From the NCBI GenBank assembly GCA_021736985.1, contig JAIPEW010000002.1, forward strand, positions 62,001 through 126,000: a stretch of 64,000 nt of DNA, in the 5' to 3' direction. The first letter of the stretch is position 1. Every line of letters begins with the position of its first letter. Below the pieces are notes generated by a model. That model did not search any database. It was given only the letters and a program-made list of their open reading frames with translations, and was not told the DNA's origin. Origin of the DNA: Clostridiales bacterium. GTDB lineage: Bacteria; Bacillota; Desulfotomaculia; Desulfotomaculales; VENG01. This document shows positions 1 to 8,810 of the stretch, in pieces. The translations under genes and the position numbers were made by a program.

Positions 1-91
1 AGATTTTGGATTCACCACAGCCGCAGATACAGAAATCTGCGCCGATCCAATATCGAAAAAAATGTAAATCCTTTTTTTTTTGAAAGACCAA
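1..91 (-). CDS. ftsA: FtsA-like cell division ATPase, N-terminal fragment with apparent frameshift
   Basis: Only the first codons lie in the window; the rest runs off the left edge. A ribosome site (GAGAGGAG, complement of 99-106) stands 7 nt before a TTG at 91-89. The frame that looks like an FtsA/actin-fold N-terminus (FDIGSAQISVSAAVVNPKS, the phosphate-1 motif) has no start codon after an upstream stop. TTG joins it only if one base is removed from the A10 tract (complement of 72-81) or the T7 tract (complement of 56-62). Position after sbp fits ftsA, which tethers FtsZ to the membrane. Product call is by motif and synteny; whether the frameshift is real, an assembly error, or corrected by slippage is open. 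Confidence 0.6.
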   Translation of the reverse strand, partial: MVFQKKKDLHFFRYWIGADFCICGCGESKI

Positions 92-180
92 GGTAATGCT
101 CCTCTCTGCTATTTACTAAAGTTTACTAAACTGTAAAATTCAACGTTAGATGAAATATCCCTTTTATTGTATTATAAAAA

Positions 181-528
181 TTATTTTCTATTTAATAAAT
201 GCCTGCGTATTAAAGATACATTTTGGAAAATTCGTACACCGAATGCTACAACTGCAGCAAGATATAAGTCAATACCAAGCCTGTCACCAATAAATACTAA
301 TCCTGCAGCCAGCATAGCATTAGTAAAGAACCCGGAGATAAATATCACGTGATCAAAACTATCGTCTACAGCAGCACGAATACCTCCTAGTACAGAATCA
401 ACTGCTGCTAAAGCAGCTACTGAAGTATATACTGCATAATACTCCGGCAGCGATACTGGTATATTTAAACCTAAAAATATACCAACTAAGGTTCCCAGTA
501 TAACAAGCACAATGCCGGCCCACATCAT
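181..528 (-). CDS. sbp: Small basic protein (DUF1290)
   Basis: A roughly 115-residue, almost entirely hydrophobic protein with about three or four membrane segments and a basic tail (RRHLLNRK), matching the small-basic-protein family found between divIB/ftsQ and ftsA in Firmicutes. Its molecular job is not known. A GTG at 537 is in frame, but the AAGAAGG ribosome site lies directly over it and is well placed for the ATG at 528, so I use 528. It follows the second DUF881 gene with almost no gap, so it belongs to the ftsQ transcription unit. Confidence 0.85.
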   Translation of the reverse strand: MMWAGIVLVILGTLVGIFLGLNIPVSLPEYYAVYTSVAALAAVDSVLGGIRAAVDDSFDHVIFISGFFTNAMLAAGLVFIGDRLGIDLYLAAVVAFGVRIFQNVSLIRRHLLNRK

Positions 529-542
529 AATATACACCTTCT

Positions 543-1244
543 TTACATGGATTTAGCATATTTAAAGTTATTCTCTTTAAAATAAGCCGGAACCGTTAAC
601 TCTTCATGTTTTTTTATTTTAACTTTTATACCCAAATTCCCCAGGTAATCACGAAGCCCACCGGGTATAGCCAGCGCGTGCTCCAATGCTTGCGGATCAC
701 CTACAGCTAAAACCTGGTACGGGGGAACTATTCTTTTAGTATTAACATTTATAAATGAGCCGGCATACCTTACTTCACTGGTTGCAATAATACGTTCGCC
801 GTTTATAGACAGCGCTTCAGCTCCAGCACCTCGTAATTCATTAATTACCTTTAATAGATCTTGATCCCTTATGATAAAAAGTGTGTTTGACTGCGAATGC
901 TCTGAGCTCTTGGGATTATCAAGAATAACTTCCACGCCTGGACCAGTAACTGTTACCATACCAGCAGCCATACGTCCTTTTTTTAGTTCACTCTTTAAAG
1001 CTTGTACAGCCTGTGCTTGTCCTGCATTTACTTGTTTTAACTTTATCTTTAAGTCACTAAGCTCTGCTTGTAAGTTTTTGTTATTACTTTTAAGTTGTTT
1101 TAATTCTTGTGACAACTCCTGCGTGTTTTCTCTTGGGATACCAATATTATAATCCCCGGAAACGCGAAATTGAACAGCCATTAAAAATCCCAGCGTAATA
1201 GCTACCAGGGACAATGATATATATACATAATACTTTTGCGGCAT
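543..1244 (-). CDS. DUF881 membrane-anchored coiled-coil protein (copy 2)
   Basis: 233 residues: an N-terminal membrane anchor (about residues 7-25), a heptad-rich coiled coil (about 38-90, rich in L, K, Q), then the globular DUF881 domain with the family segments VTGPGVEV, LFIIRDQDLLKVINELRGAG and ALSINGERI. The family sits in Firmicute dcw clusters and in sporulating actinobacteria and is presumed to act in division or wall assembly; no reaction is known. The start is ATG with GAGGTGA 5 nt upstream. The neighbouring paralogue upstream has the same design, indicating tandem duplication. Confidence 0.88.
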   Translation of the reverse strand: MPQKYYVYISLSLVAITLGFLMAVQFRVSGDYNIGIPRENTQELSQELKQLKSNNKNLQAELSDLKIKLKQVNAGQAQAVQALKSELKKGRMAAGMVTVTGPGVEVILDNPKSSEHSQSNTLFIIRDQDLLKVINELRGAGAEALSINGERIIATSEVRYAGSFINVNTKRIVPPYQVLAVGDPQALEHALAIPGGLRDYLGNLGIKVKIKKHEELTVPAYFKENNFKYAKSM

Positions 1245-1275
1245 GTAATCACCTCAACTATTAAAAACAAAACAA

Positions 1276-1983
1276 TCATTGTGTAGGTCTAGCATAATCA
1301 AAGTTCATTCCTCCCTCGTAAGGCGGAATTGCCAGGCTCGACTCTTTTTTTAAACTTATTTCTATACCCCAAAACTTGAGCTTGTCTATTACGCCTCCTT
1401 TCATAGTTAAGGAATTATAGAGAGTATTGGAATCTCCTATAGCCTTTATTACAAAAGGAGGACTTAACCTGACATTTTTATTTATCAACACTGTAGGCCC
1501 AATACAACGTACTTCTGTAAGGGCAGTAATTCTATGCTCGTTCATAGAAAGTGCTTCTGCACCGGCAGCCTTAAGCTCATTCAAAACTCTAAGTACATCT
1601 TCGTCATGCAGTATATATAGATTGGGGTTGTCGCCCGGGCTTAAGTTTTCTTGACTGTCATTCAATGTAACTTTTATTCCAGGCCCTTTCAGTTCAGTCA
1701 ATCCAGCAAACGCTCTTACTGTATCCACTTCCTGCTTTAAATTGGCAAGCTCGGGCCCGGCAGCAGCTTTATCAAGCTCACTGCGGTAATGCTTTACTTT
1801 TTCATGCAATTTATCATTTTCTTCCCGGGCTGATTCTATCTTTACTTTTAAGCTTTTAGGTCTGGCAAAATTTAATGATTCTTGCTGCATTTGTAATTCA
1901 GCAGATTCTTTGAATTGAGCTGATATAAAAAAACCTATAAGTACACAGGCTGCCGCCAGCGTAATAAAAGCAGTTTTTCTCAA
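1276..1983 (-). CDS. DUF881 membrane-anchored coiled-coil protein (copy 1)
   Basis: 235 residues with the same plan as the next gene: membrane anchor (residues 5-21), charged coiled coil (about 45-90), DUF881 domain with LKGPGIKVTL, LYILHDEDVLRVLNELKAAG and ALSMNEHRI. Start is TTG behind GGGTGGA. The two copies align over their full length but are clearly diverged, so the duplication is old. It lies 30 nt after ftsQ, in the ftsQ-DUF881-DUF881-sbp-ftsA unit. Function unknown; a periplasm-facing division role is inferred from context only. Confidence 0.88.
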   Translation of the reverse strand: MRKTAFITLAAACVLIGFFISAQFKESAELQMQQESLNFARPKSLKVKIESAREENDKLHEKVKHYRSELDKAAAGPELANLKQEVDTVRAFAGLTELKGPGIKVTLNDSQENLSPGDNPNLYILHDEDVLRVLNELKAAGAEALSMNEHRITALTEVRCIGPTVLINKNVRLSPPFVIKAIGDSNTLYNSLTMKGGVIDKLKFWGIEISLKKESSLAIPPYEGGMNFDYARPTQ

Positions 1984-2013
1984 GTAATTCCACCCGCACT
2001 TTTATAAATTATT

Positions 2014-2748
2014 TTATTTCTTATATTTTATAACCGGTGAATCAACAGAAGACAAGTCTGCATATATTATTTCTTTATTTTGATTCTGTACTTTATTAAT
2101 TACTTTTAAAAATAAATCGCCTTTTTTATTAATTTTATCCGGTATCCCAATGTCGCATTGTATCCCTCGCAAGGTATACAGTGTAAATGAACCTCCGGAT
2201 TCGTAGTGTATTTCAGATAAACAGGTGACCAATCCGGAAGGGAGATCTTCAACTACTTGCAGGGCCGCTGCAAGTCCTTTACCCGTTACAGTTTCACCGG
2301 GCCCGTTGAAACTGTTATCAATACCGGTAATGAGTGGTAAATTGTTATCCAACTTCTTTATTCTTTGCAAATAAGTTTTTTCTCTATCTATTTGTATAAA
2401 ACCGCTGCTGCCTTTTAAAAGCGCTGCCGGTTTTCTTTCTTCGATTTTAATCAAAACTGAAGCAGGTAGATCTCTTTTTACTTCTACCTTTTTTATAAAT
2501 GATATAACCTTTAAATTCGAAGCTGTTTTTTTGGTACTTATCTTAAATATATTAGTTCCCGTACGTAAAGCAGAAAAATGAATAATTTCCTGCCTGCTTA
2601 ACTGGCAGTTACCCTGTACGTTAATTTCTTTCACTTCAAAATAGGGTGAATTAAAAAGAATAAATATGCAGAGGGCAAGTAAAAACAGCAAAAAGAGACT
2701 CTGGTATATATTTCTTGATTTACTTGCACGCCTAGCATATAACCCCAT
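2014..2748 (-). CDS. ftsQ: Cell division protein FtsQ/DivIB
   Basis: 244 residues of bitopic architecture: short basic cytoplasmic tail (RRASKSR), one membrane helix at about 16-34, then a POTRA domain (about 37-105, FEVKEINVQGNCQLSRQEII) and the FtsQ/beta domain. In the divisome it bridges FtsL/DivIC and the septal synthase. ATG start with AGGAGGT 5 nt upstream. It has its own promoter (2787-2816) and a terminator behind murA, so it opens a separate unit from the mur genes. Confidence 0.93.
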   Translation of the reverse strand: MGLYARRASKSRNIYQSLFLLFLLALCIFILFNSPYFEVKEINVQGNCQLSRQEIIHFSALRTGTNIFKISTKKTASNLKVISFIKKVEVKRDLPASVLIKIEERKPAALLKGSSGFIQIDREKTYLQRIKKLDNNLPLITGIDNSFNGPGETVTGKGLAAALQVVEDLPSGLVTCLSEIHYESGGSFTLYTLRGIQCDIGIPDKINKKGDLFLKVINKVQNQNKEIIYADLSSVDSPVIKYKK

Positions 2749-2786
2749 AACTTACCTCCTGTAATGAAAATTTACAATTACTTATT

Positions 2787-2816
2787 ATTATATCTTAATA
2801 TACATATTCTTGTCCA
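2787..2816 (-). promoter_or_regulatory. Sigma-A-type promoter of the ftsQ unit
   Basis: On the minus strand TGGACA (complement of 2811-2816), an 18-nt spacer and a perfect TATAAT (complement of 2787-2792) lie 39 nt before the ftsQ start. Together with the terminator at 2827-2855 it separates murA from ftsQ transcription. Confidence 0.65.
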
Positions 2817-2826
2817 AAACAAAACT

Positions 2827-2855
2827 AAAAAAGAGTCCACATTAACTGTGCACTC
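2827..2855 (-). terminator. Intrinsic terminator overlapping the murA stop codon
   Basis: Minus-strand hairpin GAGTGCAC-loop-GTGGACTC (one mismatch) followed by six T. The murA stop TAA lies in the loop, so the last murA codons form the upstream arm and ribosomes finishing murA would cover it. This could couple termination to translation. Confidence 0.6.
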
Positions 2856-4095
2856 GAAATATCCGGGCCCCTAAAGCATTATATTTACTCTCTATTCTTT
2901 CATAGCCGCGGTCTATATGCTCAACATTTTCTAAAACAGAACCATCTTCCCCAGCCAGCGCTGCCAGGACCAGGGCAGCTCCAGCCCTTAAATCACTCAC
3001 TTCCACCTGTGCCCCGGTTAACTGCTTAACTCCTTTAATAATAGAAGTTTGACCTTCTACCTTTAGATTTGCTCCCATACGCCTCAATTCCATAACGTGT
3101 TTATACCTGTTTTCAAATACCGACTCGGTAACAACACTAGTACCTTCAGCTAAAGTAAGCAAAGACATAAATTGAGGCTGCATATCAGTTGGAAAACCGG
3201 GATAAGGCATAGTCTTAATATCCACAGGTTTTGGCCTGTGGGATGCATTAACATTAATCCAATCATCACCCGTTTTAATATTTACACCTGCTTCTTTTAG
3301 CTTTGCTATTACCGGTTCCACATGCTCTGGTATAACATTCGATATTGTCATATTTCCCATTGTAATAGCACCTGCTATCATGTGAGTCCCTGCTTCAATA
3401 CGGTCAGGAATAACAGTGTGTTCATTCGGATAAAGCTTTTCTACTCCTTCAATTTTTATATTAGTTGTTCCCGCACCTTTTATCCTTGCCCCCACTCTAT
3501 TTAAAAAATTTTGTAAGTCTATAATTTCCGGTTCTTTAGCTGCATTGCGTATAATTGTAGTACCCCTAGCCAGTACCGCAGCCATCATTAAATTTTCTGT
3601 AGCTCCTACACTGGGGAGGTCAAGGTGTATATCGGCCCCTTTCAACTTTGGAGTTTCAGCTATAATATACCCGAATTTCTCAATTACCTGTGCTCCCATT
3701 GCCTTTAAACCTTTTATATGCAGATTCATAGGCCGTGATCCAATATTACAACCACCGGGGTAACTTATTTTTGCCCTGCAAAAGCGGCCTATAAGGGCTC
3801 CTAAAACTAAATTGGAAGCTCTCATTTTTCTCATTAATTCTTCAGATACTTCAGTAACTTTAATATTCTGTGCATCAACTTTCACCGTGTCCTTACTGCA
3901 TTCTACAACGGCACCCAGGTGCATTAAGACTTCTTTCATCACCTCCACATCCCTCAACCTGGGCACCTCTTTAATATAACACTGTCCTTCCACTAATAAA
4001 CACGCAGCGAGAATAGGTAAAGTTGAATTTTTAGACCCGCAAACCTTTATCGTTCCCTTTAGAGGATTCCCCCCTACAATCATAAACTTATGCAA
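2842..4095 (-). CDS. murA: UDP-N-acetylglucosamine 1-carboxyvinyltransferase MurA
   Basis: Adds enolpyruvate from PEP to UDP-GlcNAc, the first committed step of peptidoglycan synthesis, in the cytosol. 417 residues, standard length. Visible active-site features: Lys22 in GSKNSTLPILAA, the fosfomycin-target Cys116 in YPGGCNIGSRPMN, and the catalytic Asp in FPTDMQPQFMSLLTLAEG. Start is TTG with GGAGGT 9 nt upstream; an ATG four codons in is the alternative. Follows murB by 18 nt. Confidence 0.97.
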   Translation of the reverse strand: MHKFMIVGGNPLKGTIKVCGSKNSTLPILAACLLVEGQCYIKEVPRLRDVEVMKEVLMHLGAVVECSKDTVKVDAQNIKVTEVSEELMRKMRASNLVLGALIGRFCRAKISYPGGCNIGSRPMNLHIKGLKAMGAQVIEKFGYIIAETPKLKGADIHLDLPSVGATENLMMAAVLARGTTIIRNAAKEPEIIDLQNFLNRVGARIKGAGTTNIKIEGVEKLYPNEHTVIPDRIEAGTHMIAGAITMGNMTISNVIPEHVEPVIAKLKEAGVNIKTGDDWINVNASHRPKPVDIKTMPYPGFPTDMQPQFMSLLTLAEGTSVVTESVFENRYKHVMELRRMGANLKVEGQTSIIKGVKQLTGAQVEVSDLRAGAALVLAALAGEDGSVLENVEHIDRGYERIESKYNALGARIFRVHS

Positions 4096-4113
4096 TAGGC
4101 TGCCACCTCCGCT

Positions 4114-5025
4114 TTACAGCTCACCCACAACTTGCACCTCCAAGAAAAGTTCGATATTAAATTTTTCCATCACCATATCCTTCACTTTTTTAATAAGTGC
4201 CATCATATCAGCAGCTGAAGCATTACCAAGATTTATAAAAAAATTAGCATGCTGGGTTGATACTGCAGCATCCCCTACCTGTAAACCTTTTCCGCCTGCC
4301 AAATCTATGAGCCGCCCTGCAGAATCACCCGGAGGATTTTTAAACACACTGCCTGCATTGGGATACTTAAGAGGCTGGTTATTTTTTCTTATTTCAATAT
4401 ACCTTCTAATCAATTTATCTATATATTCTTTATCACTCTTTTCCCCTCTAAAAACAGCGCCTGTGATTATCAAATTCATGTTTTTTAGACTGCTTTTTCT
4501 ATAACTAAAACTTAATTCTTTATTTAAATACTGCTTAATATTTCCATTATAATCAACAGCACACACTTTGTTTAGCAGGTCAGACATACAGCTGCCGTGG
4601 GCACCGGCATTCATCATAACAGCGCCACCAACTGTCCCCGGTATACCTGAAGCAAACTCAAATCCGCCAATTTCATTTTCCTTAGCAAAAGAAGCCAGAG
4701 AACTTAATTTAGCACCTGCACCTGCAATAATCTCAATATCATTTTTCTCTATACTTGACATTCCACGGCCTATTTTTACTACAATACCTTTTACTCCTTT
4801 ATCAGAAACCAGTAAATTACTACAATTTCCTACTATTGTAAACGGTACTGCTGCTTCTCGTGAATAACGCAGTACTTCTTGCAAATCTCCAGTTCCAGCA
4901 GGATCCACAAAGATTTCTGCATATCCTCCAATTCGCCAGCTTGTATGTTTATGCATCGGCTCAATTTGCTTAATATTACCTGTTAATCTTGAAGATAGGT
5001 CAGAGTATAACTTATCAGAAATCAT
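4114..5025 (-). CDS. murB: UDP-N-acetylenolpyruvoylglucosamine reductase MurB
   Basis: FAD enzyme that reduces the enolpyruvyl product of MurA to UDP-MurNAc with NADPH. 303 residues. The FAD-binding segment GNCSNLLVSD and ASGIPGTVGGAVMMNAGAHG are present, as are the catalytic Ser226 in AGSVFKNP and the C-terminal Glu (LFLEVQVVG), which fits the shorter type II MurB of Firmicutes. Its ATG overlaps the murC stop by 11 nt, so the two are probably translationally coupled. Confidence 0.97.
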   Translation of the reverse strand: MISDKLYSDLSSRLTGNIKQIEPMHKHTSWRIGGYAEIFVDPAGTGDLQEVLRYSREAAVPFTIVGNCSNLLVSDKGVKGIVVKIGRGMSSIEKNDIEIIAGAGAKLSSLASFAKENEIGGFEFASGIPGTVGGAVMMNAGAHGSCMSDLLNKVCAVDYNGNIKQYLNKELSFSYRKSSLKNMNLIITGAVFRGEKSDKEYIDKLIRRYIEIRKNNQPLKYPNAGSVFKNPPGDSAGRLIDLAGGKGLQVGDAAVSTQHANFFINLGNASAADMMALIKKVKDMVMEKFNIELFLEVQVVGEL

Positions 5026-6406
5026 TTGTCTTCTCCTTCAAACGCTTAACAAATTCTACACTTACATTCCATATATTACCTGCACCCATGGTTAAAACCA
5101 TATCACCGGGACTTACTGAATTAAGTAAATACTGTACAATTTCGTCTTGTTCACGAAAATATTTTACATTATTAACTCCGTTATTATTTAAAGAACGAAC
5201 TATTAAATTGGAATTAACGCTTTCCAGAGGCTTTTCCCCGGCACCATATATTTCATTTATTATTACTTCGTCTGCATTATAAAAAACACTTCCAAAACGC
5301 TCATATAAAAGAGCAGTTCTGCTGTACCGGTGAGGCTGAAAAACACTTACCACTCTGCGCGGTTTTAGCTGCCTTGCTGCTTGTAAAGTAGCTTCTACTT
5401 CAGTAGGATGATGGGCATAATCATCTACTACCTTTACTTCATTAATATCGCCTAAAAGCTGAAATCTTCTACCTGCTCCACAAAAAGATTGCAGTACCTC
5501 ACTAACCTGCCTGAAAGGAATACCCATACTGCATGCAGTTGCTGCAACTGCAAGAGCATTGGTCAAATTATGTCTTCCAGGTAATAGTAAGTTCAAATAT
5601 CCCAGGTACCTTTCCCTGAAATAAATATGTCCACCTGTACCCTTTCCGTTAAAACTTATTTCGCTGGCAAAATAATCTGCCGCAGGATACATTAAAGAAT
5701 AAGTTACAATTGACTTTCCTTTACATCTATTTATAATCTTGCCAACGCCGGGATCATCCAGGCAGGCAACTGCAAACCCATCGCTTTTAACATTATCTAT
5801 AAAGTTTTTAAAAGCATTTTCAACTTCCGACATATTACCATAGAAATCCAGGTGGTCATCTTCAATATTGGTAACTACTGCAACGTGTGGAACTAACTTT
5901 AAAAAAGAGCCGTCGCTTTCATCTGCTTCGGCAACCAGATATTCTCCCGAACCTAATTTTGCATTCCCGCCAATTTCAGGCAGTTCACCTCCAATTAATA
6001 TGGTCGGGTCAAAACCTGTTTTTTCTAATACTGCAGCCATCATTGATGTAGTCGTTGTTTTTCCATGGGCCCCGCAAATTGCAATTCCTTTCTTTTGCAG
6101 CATTAACATTGCCAGCAAATCTCCCCTGTGTATAACCGGGATACCTTTTTTCTCGGCTTCAAGTAATTCCGGATTATTACGTGGTATAGCTGTAGAAATC
6201 ACTACCAGATCAGGCGAATCAATATTTTCCGCCCGGTGCCCTTGATAGCATACAGCTCCGCCGGATTCCAACTTTTCTACCATCCTGGCCCGGCTTAAAT
6301 CAGAACCGGATACCTTTCGGCCCATTTTCAACAATATATGCGCCAGGCCGCTCATGCCTGCGCCCCCTATCCCAATAAAATGTATCTTATCCGGTATTGA
6401 CTGCAC
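5015..6406 (-). CDS. murC: UDP-N-acetylmuramate-L-alanine ligase MurC
   Basis: Mur ligase that joins L-Ala to UDP-MurNAc using ATP. 463 residues with a Rossmann N-terminus (FIGIGGAGMSGLA), the ATP loop CGAHGKTTTT at 111-120, and the C-terminal domain segment VVDDYAHHPTEV. Start is GTG; an in-frame stop lies just upstream so this is the first possible start. Its AAGGAG is 13 nt away, longer than usual. A 144-nt AT-rich gap separates it from murG. Confidence 0.96.
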   Translation of the reverse strand: MQSIPDKIHFIGIGGAGMSGLAHILLKMGRKVSGSDLSRARMVEKLESGGAVCYQGHRAENIDSPDLVVISTAIPRNNPELLEAEKKGIPVIHRGDLLAMLMLQKKGIAICGAHGKTTTTSMMAAVLEKTGFDPTILIGGELPEIGGNAKLGSGEYLVAEADESDGSFLKLVPHVAVVTNIEDDHLDFYGNMSEVENAFKNFIDNVKSDGFAVACLDDPGVGKIINRCKGKSIVTYSLMYPAADYFASEISFNGKGTGGHIYFRERYLGYLNLLLPGRHNLTNALAVAATACSMGIPFRQVSEVLQSFCGAGRRFQLLGDINEVKVVDDYAHHPTEVEATLQAARQLKPRRVVSVFQPHRYSRTALLYERFGSVFYNADEVIINEIYGAGEKPLESVNSNLIVRSLNNNGVNNVKYFREQDEIVQYLLNSVSPGDMVLTMGAGNIWNVSVEFVKRLKEKTNDF

Positions 6407-6550
6407 AGCTTATCATCAACTCCTTCCTATTTTAACTACCGGGGCGACATATACTTTATATTATGTTGCAATAACAATAGGTGTTACTGTTAAGCTTGTC
6501 TATTAATCATATGTAATAAAATAACAATTCTCATTTTAAAACATGAGAAA

Positions 6551-7663
6551 TTAAATAATAAATCTATCTAAACAATTTAAAATTTCCTTTAGTGCCCCCG
6601 GCTTACCCAGGGACAGGCTGCCCTGGTGCATTTTTTCTAATAAATCTTTATCTAAAACTAATTTTTTTATTTTATCCCCCAGCAATTTTGCATTAATGTC
6701 TTTGTCCAGGATCATCTCGGAAGCACCATTTTCCACCATTGCACGTGCGTTATATTCCTGGTGGTTTTCAGCAGCAAAAGGATACGGCACTAGTATACAC
6801 GGAACACCCCTTACTGTCATTTCGGACAGAGTAGCCGCACCTGCCCTGCACACAGCCAGGTCAGCAGCAGCAAGAACCTCCGGCATATCATGTAAATACG
6901 AAATAACCTGTATATTATTATTTGTTTCCGACAAGTGAAAATCAATTTTTTTACAGAAATTAAAAAAATCCCGGTACCCCTTTTCCCCGGTGACATGTAT
7001 AAACTTAAACAGTTTTTCTTTTTTAAATTCTTTTAAAACCCCTGTCATTGCCTCATTTATACTTTTAGCTCCCTGACTTCCTCCAAAAGAAAGGATCAAT
7101 AATTCTTCTGGTCTTATTCCCAGGTTTTCTCTCGCTTTTTTCCTATCACGTGTAATAACCTCCGGTCTTACGGGGAGTCCTGTAATTATTTTTTTTGAAT
7201 AACGTGGAAAGCGGGAAATAGAATCCTCAAATGTAACCATAGTTCTATTGGCGAATACAGATAATACCCGGTTGGTGATTCCAGGCAGGGCATTTTGCTC
7301 ATGTATTAATGTAGGAATACGCAGCGATACAGCAGCCATAATTACAGGCCCGCATACATACCCGCCGGTTCCTATTACTGCAGAGGGCTTAAAGGCTTTT
7401 ATAGCACGGCGTGCTCGCATTATTCCCCCACCAGCCCTTAGCAATACAATTAAATTTTTGGGTGTCAAACTACGTTTCAACCCGGACATGTTCAATTCTT
7501 TAAACTTAAAACCTGTTTTTCCAATAATTTTAGCTTCCATACCACTTGCAGTACCAATATATAGTATCTCTGCTCCCGGGTATTTATCTTCTATACCACG
7601 TGCTATAGCAAGCGCCGGGTAAATATGCCCCCCGGTTCCCCCACCGGTTATTACAAAACGCAT
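6551..7663 (-). CDS. murG: UDP-GlcNAc:lipid I GlcNAc transferase MurG
   Basis: Peripheral membrane GT28 glycosyltransferase that converts lipid I to lipid II on the inner face of the membrane. 370 residues. The N-terminal GGGTGGHIYPALAIA loop and second-domain motifs SFGGSQGAKSINEA and CRAGAATLSEMTVRGVPCIL plus PYPFAAENHQEYNA are all present. 27 nt after ftsW/spoVE, same operon. Confidence 0.97.
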   Translation of the reverse strand: MRFVITGGGTGGHIYPALAIARGIEDKYPGAEILYIGTASGMEAKIIGKTGFKFKELNMSGLKRSLTPKNLIVLLRAGGGIMRARRAIKAFKPSAVIGTGGYVCGPVIMAAVSLRIPTLIHEQNALPGITNRVLSVFANRTMVTFEDSISRFPRYSKKIITGLPVRPEVITRDRKKARENLGIRPEELLILSFGGSQGAKSINEAMTGVLKEFKKEKLFKFIHVTGEKGYRDFFNFCKKIDFHLSETNNNIQVISYLHDMPEVLAAADLAVCRAGAATLSEMTVRGVPCILVPYPFAAENHQEYNARAMVENGASEMILDKDINAKLLGDKIKKLVLDKDLLEKMHQGSLSLGKPGALKEILNCLDRFII

Positions 7664-7690
7664 TTTTTCACTCCCTAAAATCTGATTCTA

Positions 7691-8806
7691 TCACCTGCTA
7701 GATATGTGCCTGGAGATATTTAACAAAATCCCCGTACTCATCAGCGTAAAAACTAACGAAGTCCCCCCGTAACTAACAAAAGGTAAGGTTATTCCTGTAA
7801 CAGGCAGCGAACTTGTAACAACTCCTATATTTATTATTGCCTGTAAGCAAATACCAGAAACAATACCCGCAGCTAATAAGCTCCCAAAATTATCTGAACT
7901 AGTTATAGCAACTTTAAGACCCCGCCACAAAAAAATAACAAACAACATAATAACCAGAAAAGAGCCAATAAAACCTAATTCTTCACCTATTGCTGCAAAA
8001 ATAAAATCAGTATGCCTTTCGGGCAAAAAAAGAAATTTAGAATGTCTTCCCTGTCCCAGTCCTGTTCCCATAAACCCCCCGGAACCCAGCGACATTAAGG
8101 AATTTATTATATGCCATCCTGCACCGGTAGGATCAGCCTCAGGATCAAGAAAAGCAAAAAACCTCTTCCTGCGATAAGGTTCTACCCAGATTGCAGCAGT
8201 CACCATCGCCAGGCCAAAACCGCAAAGCCCCCCCAGCTGTTTTCCCCGGGCACCGGCCACAAAACACATTATGACCAGGGTGCTCATAAGAGTAGCTGCA
8301 GTTCCCAAGTCAGGCTGCATTAATATAAGTATTGAAGCAAAGCCCCCGATTATTATAAACGGGAGAACACCTTTAGTAAAATTCCTTACCTGTTCTTTTT
8401 TTGCTGCCAGGCCATATGCAGTAAAAATTATGATACAGAGTTTTACAAATTCAGATGGTTGAAAACTTACAGGTCCAAGGTTAAGCCATCTCTGTGCGCC
8501 TAAATAGGATGCTCCTATACCGGGTAGTAAAACCAGTATTAAAAATGCAAATGCAGTAAGTAATATTAAAGCCTTGTATTTTGCATACTTCCAGTAGTCT
8601 ATATTCATTGTTACAAACATAGCAATTAATCCTAGTAAAGCATATATAAACTGGCGTTTAAAAAAATAAAAAGGGTCATTAAACGGGCCCCTGGGATCAC
8701 CTGCATAATAAACACTCGCACTAAAAACCATAACAAGTCCTACACACAGCAGTGCCAGAACTGATAAAAAAAGCAAAAAGTCGGGAGCACGTCTCCTAAC
8801 TCCCAT
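7691..8806 (-). CDS. ftsW: SEDS-family lipid II polymerase FtsW/SpoVE
   Basis: About 371 residues with ten membrane helices and the SEDS signatures LGAQRWLNLGPVSFQPSEF and GIGEELGF-like AAIGEELGFIGSF, ending in LPFVSYGGTSL. It polymerises glycan strands from lipid II together with a class B PBP, here plausibly the one encoded upstream. A TTG at 8821 is in frame and overlaps murD, but the GGGGGG ribosome site covers it; ATG at 8806, 4 nt past the murD stop, is the better start. FtsW and SpoVE cannot be told apart from sequence alone. Confidence 0.94.
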   Translation of the reverse strand: MGVRRRAPDFLLFLSVLALLCVGLVMVFSASVYYAGDPRGPFNDPFYFFKRQFIYALLGLIAMFVTMNIDYWKYAKYKALILLTAFAFLILVLLPGIGASYLGAQRWLNLGPVSFQPSEFVKLCIIIFTAYGLAAKKEQVRNFTKGVLPFIIIGGFASILILMQPDLGTAATLMSTLVIMCFVAGARGKQLGGLCGFGLAMVTAAIWVEPYRRKRFFAFLDPEADPTGAGWHIINSLMSLGSGGFMGTGLGQGRHSKFLFLPERHTDFIFAAIGEELGFIGSFLVIMLFVIFLWRGLKVAITSSDNFGSLLAAGIVSGICLQAIINIGVVTSSLPVTGITLPFVSYGGTSLVFTLMSTGILLNISRHISSR

Positions 8807-8810
8807 TAAA

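Noticed and set aside
6387-6416. Nine-codon out-of-frame ATG mini-ORF overlapping the murC start
   Set aside because: Its spacing from AAGGAG is only 3 nt, and no conservation can be judged; more likely chance.
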